Shown here: piece after piece, positions 57,655 to 64,000 of the stretch | Layout: each line of letters starts with the position of its first letter | Position numbering within the stretch: position 1 is the stretch's first letter | Source: Halichondria panicea | Taxonomy: Eukaryota; Porifera; Demospongiae; Suberitida; Halichondriidae | DNA: 64,000 nucleotides | Direction: 5' to 3' | Assembly: GCF_963675165.1 (NCBI RefSeq) | Contig: NC_087377.1 | Span: 13,388,198-13,452,197 of the forward strand | Position numbers and translations under genes: made by a program | Notes under the pieces: generated by a model | The model's input: only the letters and a program-made list of their open reading frames with translations | The model's database searches: none | What the model was told of the DNA's origin: nothing

Positions 57655-57856
57655 TGTAAGATCCCGTCACACCAGTTTTAGAACCTGACAAACAGGAAGT
57701 GTTCAGGAGTGTATAAAAGGACAGTGTGTTAGATTTTGAGTTTTAGTTGTTTTTGTGATGTTAAAGTTTATGCGATGTTGTGGAATTGATGTTGTTAAAT
57801 GAAGATTGTTGAATTGAATTGTGAGAACTTAATAGTCTAGAAGTGGATCTTTTACA
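57655..57856 (+). promoter_or_regulatory. Probable 5' LTR of the gypsy element
   Basis: The interval can be bounded as TGTAAGATCCCG...TTTTACA. It contains a TATA box (GTATAAAAGG, 57711-57720) and is followed directly by TTTGGTGGCAGCGGTGGGAT, the kind of junction where a tRNA primer binds. The left boundary is a guess because no 3' LTR remains to compare. Confidence 0.5.
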
Positions 57857-57926
57857 TTTGGTGGCAGCGGTGGGATCCTATTGAGCTAGACGTGCTTGAG
57901 GCTCACTGTAATGGACTGGACAGTTT

Positions 57927-59264
57927 ATGAGTACACGATCTGGGAGAGTCTACAACGCATCTATGGCACAGGACGATGGCAGCATGGAGCGGATTCTACA
58001 GATGCTACTGGAAGAACGACAGTCGCGAGACCAGGAGAATGCTAGACGCGATGCCGAACGAGAGACTGCACATCAGCTGCAGATAAGGCAGATGCATGAG
58101 CAGATGGAAGCCATGCGGGGCTGGATGGAACAAGAGCGAGCTGGCCGAGAAAGCAGATGGAGGTACGGTTGTCGAAGTTATCGGAACGAATGATGTCGGT
58201 GTACGAAGTGCCTGAGGATCAGTGGGTCTTCAAGCTTGCCCCCCAGTTGACAGGAAAGGTGCAACAGGCGTATGCAGCATTGGGTGCGGAAGAGGCAGTT
58301 GACTATCAACGAGTTAAAGAGGCGATTCTGAGACGGTACGATGTTGTAGGCCTGGGCACAGGGTTAGACTTATGACAGCATTCAGCCTAGTCCATGTTTT
58401 GTTTAGGATTAGGGTTAGGGTTGCCCTAGGCCTATAGACAGCACATATATACTTATACTACAAGTGGTTTAGTCACAGTGGGTTGTGGGTTGTGGTTCAT
58501 TATAATGTTTGGCCAATAAAATGTTTTGTAAAAGACAGTTACAGGAAGTTATGTATAGGCTCACAGCACAGGGTTGATTACAGCTTAGCATCAAAATCTT
58601 GTTTAGGGTGAGGGTTATTGGTTGGGTTAATTAATGTTAATTGGGTAAGTAAAATGCATGGCAGAGGGTTACAGTGCCTAATTAACAACAGGCCTGGACT
58701 GAGCGAAGAGTGTTATCGCAGACGATTTCAAACGACCCGAAAAAGCGAGCTAGCAGTGAGGCTAGCAGACCTGGCAAAGAAGTGGATGGCCGGATGCGAG
58801 ACTTTGGAAGAAGTTTTGGACAAGCTGGTTGTTGAACAGTTGTTAGACACTCTGGGGGCATATCTCAAAATCTGGTTGTCGGAGAAGAAGCCCAAGTGTG
58901 GAAACGAAGCTGGAAGCCTGGCAGATGATTATGTGCAGGCGAGACGACGGTGCGATGGTGTGGATCGGGGACGGACAAAGGAGCAGACTGGAGAACCGAG
59001 AAAATGTCACAAGTGTGGAAAGCCTGGACATTTCGCTAGGGTGTGCTCAGAACAGAAGGAAACTTCAGAGAGGCTGAATTCGGACAAGAAGGAGAGCCCT
59101 AAGTTTGAACCCAAAAAGGTAAAATGTTTTAATTGTGGTGTATTGGGGCATATTTCTTCCAGGTGCCCAGAGAAAGGATTTTATTGTGCCGATCAGTTGA
59201 CAAAGCGGTCAAACGGTGGCGGATATTTACTGGGTGCTCGAGAACGATGGTGCATAAGAACCTG
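57927..59264 (+). pseudogene. gag: Gypsy gag, interrupted
   Basis: The frame opens MSTRSGRVYNASMAQDD with a charged coiled-coil-like stretch. It loses frame near 58155, continues in another frame (YEVPEDQWVFKLAPQLTGKV, YAALGAEEAVDYQRVKEAIL), and stops at 58375. About 315 bases of unrelated sequence (58376-58690, with telomere-like TTAGGG words) follow. Gag then resumes (ECYRRRFQTTRKSELAVRLA) and ends with two CCHC knuckles, CHKCGKPGHFARVC and CFNCGVLGHISSRC. Gag coats the RNA genome in family members. This copy is non-functional. Confidence 0.85.
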
Positions 59265-59630
59265 ATAGATAAGACGAAGTATCTGGAAGGAGAAGCAGTA
59301 ACAATACGATGTGCTCATGGAGACACCGCATTATACCCCTTGGGTGAAGTGGAAATGAAACTGGATAATAGGCCCCTGACAGTTGTGGCAGCAGTGTCCG
59401 AAACATTGCCTACATCAGTGTTGCTGGGAACGAATGTTCCAAATTTGCGTGGACTGTTGCAGGAAAACCCAAGTATCAGACATACAGCTGGCGTGGAAGC
59501 AGTGTATGTGGTGCGAACACGTGGTCAGACCAGACAGGAGGAAGCCGAAGATGCTATGCAACTCCAAAAAGAAAAAGAGAGTGGAGTAAGTACCAAAATG
59601 GTGGATGACGTTGAGACGACAGCTGAGTGA
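59205..59630 (+). pseudogene. Gypsy protease remnant lacking the catalytic Asp
   Basis: The frame reads FTGCSRTMVHKNLI where retropepsins have D-T/S-G followed by C-S/A-R-T. The aspartate appears to be lost in a small deletion at 59218-59235. Downstream words (GEAVTIRCAHGDTALYPLGE; LPTSVLLGTNVPNLRGLL) fit the retropepsin flap and the second conserved block of gypsy protease. It is out of frame with gag. Confidence 0.7.
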
Positions 59631-61020
59631 ATTCGATGACGATTTGTTTGAAGAGTCAAAACGGAATAAACCCTACTTGAGCCGGAGTCAGAAGAGAACA
59701 AAGAGGATAGAACATGGCCTAGTGCGTGCTCAAGATCCCCCACTAAACAAAAGTGAGGTACGTGGTATTGTGGACAGTAAAGAACTACGCAAGTTACAGC
59801 AAACTGACGACACTCTGAAGCATGTACGAGCTGAAGCCGCAGGAATGACTGAGCCAAGTAATACTGGGTTCTTTGAACGAGATGGATTGATTTATAGACG
59901 ATGGGTGCCAGCTAAGCGAGAGGCCGAGGAGTATCGAGATCAGTTGGTGTTGCCAAATGACTATCGTCATAATGTTTTACATATTGCCACACTAGTGGAC
60001 ACCTTGGAAAGAAGAAAACGGCCAGGAGAGTTATGGACAGGTTCTATTGGCCAACTTTGTTTGGTGACGTTAAAGACTATTGCCGTAGCTGTGAGCAGTG
60101 CCAGAAGTGTACCCTGAGGCGAGGTGCCAGAGCCTCATTAGTGCCACTCCCCTGTAATCTCCACCCCGTTTAAACGAATTGCCATGGACATCATTGGCCC
60201 ACTGCCAAGGAGCCGCTCAGGAAACCGGTACGTCCTTGGGATAATTATGTGATTATGGAACTAGATACCCAGAAACGATCCCAATGAAATCGATCGATGC
60301 GGAGCACGTGGCTGAGGAGCTAGTGAAGGTCTGTGCACGGGTAGGCCTCCCGAAAGAGATCCTCACAGATGTTGGCCGAACTCTACCGCCTGCTTGGAGT
60401 AAAAGCGATACGAACTAGCCCTTATCACCCCCAAACAGACGGGTTAGTCGAACGATTTAATCAGACACTGAAAGAGATGCTCAGAAAATCAGCAGCAGAG
60501 GATGGTAAGGATTGGGACAAGCTAATCCCATATGTTTTGTTTGCATACAGAGAAGTCCCACAAGAAAGTACAGGATACTCCCCATTTGAGCTGCTCTATG
60601 GCCGTGATGTTAGAGGACCACTGGATGTATTGAAGGAGGAATGGGGTTTGAACACAAAGGCTGATGAAAGTATTGCCGCCCATGTTCTGCTAATGCGAGA
60701 AAGAATGGAGAAGATGACTGACTTAGTGGAAAAGAACCTTCAGGCTGCACAAGTCTCAGAAGCGTTACTATGATCGAGGCACCAGAGAGAACATTTTAAA
60801 GCCTGGAGAACAGGTCCTCGTGCTACTTCCGACCACAAGCTCAAAATTGACTGTGAGATGGCAGGGTCCCTACGAGATTCTACGATCGATAGGCAAAGTG
60901 AACTATTTGGTAAACCTACACGATCGGCATAAAAGCAAACGAGTATTCCACGTGAATATGCTTCGAGAATGGCATGCACCGACAAGCACTAACTACTTTA
61001 TTGAAGAGGCGACCGATGAC
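59605..61020 (+). pseudogene. Gypsy integrase, multiply frameshifted, with GPY/F-type end
   Basis: The linker and zinc-binding region start at about 59605 (VLPNDYRHNVLHIA carries the first His pair); frame changes follow near 59990 and 60050. The catalytic core is split: MDIIGPLPRSRSGNRYVL (60185-60240) holds the first Asp. ILTDVGRT (60358) keeps the second Asp but the following block is deleted. TSPYHPQTDGLVERFNQTL (60415-60471) holds the Glu. A frame change near 60770 leads to VRWQGPYEILRSIGKVNYLV and FHVNMLREWH, the GPY/F module. The integrase comes before the reverse transcriptase. Confidence 0.85.
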
Positions 61021-62056
61021 ACTGACCTTGAAGACGTAATGCCGTCCTGGAGAGACAAGGAAGGCGGTCAGATTAAGTTTGGCGAAGAGTTAAGTTCAGA
61101 ACAAAAAGAAAAGTTGAAAGAAGTTCTTGACACCTACACAGATGTGTTAACGGCCACTCCTGGATGTACCAATCTGGCGTCGCACACTATTACAACGGGA
61201 GATGCTAGGCCCTACGACTACCACCCTATCGACTACCGCAGGCTTATCGAGCAGCCGTAAAACAAGAGCTAACAGAGATGCTAGATCATGGAATTATCGA
61301 ACCGTCATCCAGCGACTGGGCATCACCGATAGTTTTGGTTGGAAAGAAAGATGGAACTTTGAGATTATGCGTGGACTATCGAAAGTTGAACAGTGTGTCG
61401 AATATGGATGCATATCCAATGCCTAGAATTGAGGAACTGCTGGATAATCTAGGAGAGGCCAAGTTTATCAGTACCCTGGACTTGTCACGTGGCTATTGGC
61501 AAGTACCTGTGGAACCGGAGGCACAGGCAAAGACAGCGTTTACCACACCCTTTGGTTTGTTTCAGTTTCGGAGGATGCCATTTGGCCTACAAGGTGCTCC
61601 AGCCACGTTCCAGCGGATGGTCGACAAACTCCTGGATGGTCTGCAGCATTGTGCAAATGCTTACTTGGATGACATTGTGATATACAGTGGAACCTGGCAG
61701 GATCATGTCCAACACCTGGCCCTTGTACTGGATCGAATTCGAGCTGCTGGCCTCAGCCCAAAAAAGGCCAATTTGGAACAAATCAGTGTGTATATTTGGG
61801 GTTTGTTGTGGGCAATGGAACAGTGCAACCTGAACATCCGAAGATAGATGCAATTGAAAACTTTGAAAAGCCGAAAACGAAGAAGGCTGTACGCACATTC
61901 CTCGGAATGACGGGATATTATCGTAAATTTATTCCTGATTATTCTATGGTCGCTTGTTCCCTTACAGATTTAACACGAGGAAAAGCTCCCTCTCAGGTGA
62001 AATGGACCGCAGACTGTGAAACAGCATTTCAACACCTTAAAAAAGTATGTCCTTGT
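61021..62056 (+). pseudogene. Gypsy reverse transcriptase, truncated before RNase H
   Basis: After an acidic linker (SSEQKEKLKEVLDTYTDVLT), a frame change near 61255 leads to the RT core: HGIIEPSSSDWASPIVLVGK, LRLCVDYRKLN, FISTLDLSRGYWQVP, AFTTPFGLFQFRRMPFGL and AYLDDIVIYS, with the YLDD active site intact. A frame change near 61790 gives the thumb and connection words (KAVRTFLGMTGYYRKFIPDY, KWTADCETAFQHLK). The element ends at about 62056 inside AFQHLKK, so RNase H is missing. Confidence 0.9.
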
Positions 62057-62520
62057 CTCACTGGGTTCACAGGTCACCTACCACTGTGACGAGGGACTGT
62101 TCTTCCCTGATGTAAGGACCAGCACATGCACTGATGTGGGGGTAGGGGATAGTGGGTGGAGAATCTTGAGAGCTTGGGTGTGCAGGGAGAGGCCAGGTGA
62201 ATGTATATTATAGCTGTGTTGAGTCAGTGCATTTTGCAAATGTATAATTATGCATTAATTTATGAAGTACACCTTTTGACAGCATACACAATTACCGTCG
62301 CATGGATTATCAATTATGTTTGAGTGCAAACATGAATCACTGCTTTGACTGTCAATAATAGTCAACTTTCTGCTCTCTTCTTGCTGAGCACTGCAATGAT
62401 TGAACGAGACAGTGTTAGAGGGAACAGTGCTGACTTACCAATGTGACAATGGACTCTCACTGACTGGACCCAACACCATCACTTGCACTAATGCTGGAGT
62501 CTGGACTTCAAACTGATTAT
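62050..62520 (+). pseudogene. Two CCP/sushi exon relics downstream of the retroelement
   Basis: 62055-62196 reads SLGSQVTYHCDEGLFFPDVR and STCTDVGVGDSGW, then CRERPG with a GTGAAT donor; it keeps three sushi cysteines. 62396-62516 reads GTVLTYQCDNGLSLTGPNTI and TCTNAGVWTSN, then a stop where the fourth Cys is expected. The words resemble the CCP domains of the 2856-6681 receptor (GTQVTFQCDGGLFPEG). The intron between them is AT-rich. They are probably the continuation of the FN3 fragment at 56.8-57.3 kb. Confidence 0.6.
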
Positions 62521-62548
62521 ACACACACCATTGGGTAATGGTGTGTGT

Positions 62549-62597
62549 ATAATTAGTAATAATTAGTAATAATTAGTAATAATTAGTAATAATTCAA
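62549..62597. repeat. Tandem AATTAGTAAT repeat
   Basis: Five 10-bp units (ATAATTAGTAATAATTAGTA...), immediately upstream of the non-LTR fragment and possibly related to its insertion. Confidence 0.8.
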
Positions 62598-62639
62598 TAC
62601 TAGAGGATTAACATCTAATACAACATTGCCCAATCTCAA

Positions 62640-63470
62640 TAAGGCAGTGGGGATTTATGCGTGCACGCTCAACTGTCTCTGCACTAATACAAGTTGTGGA
62701 TGATTGGAGCAAAGCTATTGACAACAAAAGTGAGGTCGCTGTTGTTTTTCTGGACATACGTAAGACATTTGATACAGTACCACATTTACCACTACTTCGT
62801 CTTCTTCAAATAAACAGCTACCTCTTGAAGTGGCTTAAAAGTTACCTATTGAAGAGAGAGCAATTTGTAGTTGTGAATGGGCAAGCGTCTACCACTCTCC
62901 ATAACTATGTCAGGTGTGCCTCAAGGATCAGTCTTAGGCCCATTGCTCTTTATCATGTACATTAATAATGTCTCTGATGTAGTCTCAAGCGACACCCATC
63001 TAAATATGTTTGCAGATGACATGGCTATTTATAGAGTCATTAAATCCATTAAAGACTACGATACACTTCCGGAAGACATAAACAGTGTTGCTGCTTTCAT
63101 GTCTGGCAAACACCTTCATTTCAACGCATCAAAATGTAAAGTGATGTTAATATCAAACAAGAGAAGTAGGTCCATCGAGCCACCCACATTTACAGTCAAT
63201 GGCTTTTCCCTGGAGCGTGTGGAGACGTTCAAGTATCTAGGAATCCAATTTTCATCGGATCTCTCTTGGCATTCCCACACTAAGGCACTTTGTAAACAAT
63301 CGAGAAAACTTGTTGGACTGCTACACAGCAACTCATTCTCCCCCTACTGTTATGCTGAAACTATACAAATCTTTCATTAGACCAAATCTAGAGTATGCTT
63401 CAATTGTTTGGAACCCACACTTGAAATGCATTATCAAGGATATCCAGAAGTTTGCAATAAAGGTTTGAAC
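62640..63470 (+). pseudogene. 5'-truncated, frameshifted non-LTR reverse transcriptase
   Basis: Frame one gives AVVFLDIRKTFDTVPH (RT domain 3, Asp present), then a frame change near 62905. Frame two gives VPQGSVLGPLLFIMYIN, FADDMAIY (active-site A/FADD) and YLGIQFSSDLSWHSH. A further change near 63345 is followed by LYKSFIRPNLEYASIVWNPH and a stop at about 63468. The motif words are those of CR1/L2/jockey-type LINEs. The endonuclease, ORF1 and 3' tail are missing, as in dead-on-arrival copies. Confidence 0.85.
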
Positions 63471-64000
63471 TATACTCTATCAGCTATTTGGAACTTTTGA
63501 AACAAGCAGCAATCAATTATTGCAGCATGCAGAATAGCTGGAATAATTGATTGCTTCTCCTGGCTGCTCTAAGCCACACCCACTTCGTGAGCCAGCTCTG
63601 ATTCGATTCGCTGGTCAGAAAGGGGGGCACATGCCCCTTGTGCCCTGCACTGGATCCGCCACTAAGCTACACTGAGTCTGACAACTACCATTATAATTAT
63701 GGAGATATTTGCTCAAACCACTTAGACAACAACTCAGTTAGATGCTCCTTCCCTTTATGTGCTCCTGCTTCTAGCGATTTGTAATTATGTGGTTTCGCAC
63801 ATTGTTACTAACCACTGGCTTATCACTGCAAACAGTCACTGAGACCGCTGCACAAGTGGCGCTATAGCTATTTGCTATACAAGAGTCACAAAAAGAGCTG
63901 AAAGCTGCATGCATGTACTTCCAGAAGCAAGCCCTTGTGAACTCTGACCTCATTTCAGATACACACCTTTTCGAATTCATTGAGCGGAAACGCAAAATAC
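63471..64000. other. Window end, no gene seen
   Basis: A short inverted repeat (AGCAGCAATCAATTATT near 63505, AATAATTGATTGCTTCTC near 63542) and a GGGGGCACATGCCCC palindrome lie here. The 74-codon minus-strand frame at 63771-63995 reaches the window edge and shows no recognisable motif. Confidence 0.4.

Larger units (their letters stand above)
57655..62056 (+). mobile_element. Degenerate Ty3/gypsy retrotransposon with IN before RT
   Basis: Order along the plus strand: probable 5' LTR, primer-binding region (about 57858-57875), gag with two zinc knuckles, protease remnant, integrase with GPY/F-type end, then reverse transcriptase. RNase H and the 3' LTR are absent: the element stops at about 62056, where CCP-domain sequence resumes. 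Every reading frame carries lesions. Placing integrase ahead of reverse transcriptase is the reverse of most gypsy elements and matches the Gmr1-type order (family knowledge). It is described further in the component entries. Confidence 0.85.

Overview
The window reads as nuclear DNA from a compact, AT-rich invertebrate animal genome, most likely a demosponge (inference). The reasons are very short introns (51 and 58 bp in the two best gene models), modular phase-1 exons coding for Ig-like, FN3 and CCP/sushi domains, a metazoan death domain, metazoan-type tyrosinases with an EGF-like module, and a dense load of small inverted-repeat elements. No bacterial operons, rRNA, tRNA or CRISPR array were seen. 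No species can be named from sequence reading alone.

Layout. 0.2-3 kb holds MITEs only. 2.9-8.3 kb holds a divergent pair. On the minus strand is a 14-exon receptor: signal peptide, Ig-like, FN3, two CCP, TM, a tail with several ITIM-like tyrosine motifs on tiny exons, and a death domain. On the plus strand is a small secreted or GPI-anchored Ig/FN3-like protein. 8.7-12.6 kb is a run of foldback and TIR elements. 12-16.6 kb holds unassigned exon-like fragments and two broken copies of the tail and death-domain exons of the receptor. 20.2-22.5 kb holds a second receptor on the minus strand (nine exons, Ig-like ectodomain, three hydrophobic exons, tyrosine-rich tail). 24.4-25.0 kb is a decayed FN3/TM receptor end. 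25-31 kb holds repeats, a heat-shock-element array with a TATA box, and a 922-bp TIR element. 31.7-36.9 kb is a nested tandem array of about 0.7-kb units, with a TIR element carrying a RecQ-helicase fragment inserted in one unit. 39.0-40.8 kb is an intact intronless tyrosinase. 53.1-54.9 kb is its tandem paralogue, frameshifted by a 4-bp insertion. Between and beside them lie duplicated non-coding segments with more receptor-exon relics. 56.8-62.5 kb is a broken FN3/CCP receptor fragment split by a degenerate Ty3/gypsy element whose pol order is PR-IN-RT. 62.6-63.5 kb is a 5'-truncated, frameshifted non-LTR reverse transcriptase.

How it fits together. The intact genes suggest a cell-surface recognition and defence neighbourhood. 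The Ig/FN3/CCP ectodomains would bind ligand. The tails with V/L-x-Y-x-x-V/L motifs could recruit SH2 proteins, and in one receptor the same tail ends in a death domain. The family has been duplicated repeatedly, leaving at least six relic copies of one tail exon. Mobile elements sit in its introns and between its exons. The strongest candidates for something undescribed are the ITIM-plus-death-domain receptor with one-tyrosine cassette exons, the second receptor with three consecutive phase-1 hydrophobic exons, and the IN-before-RT gypsy element. All exon coordinates below were derived by hand from splice consensus and reading phase. Where a model is called phase-consistent, the exon lengths add up without a frame break.
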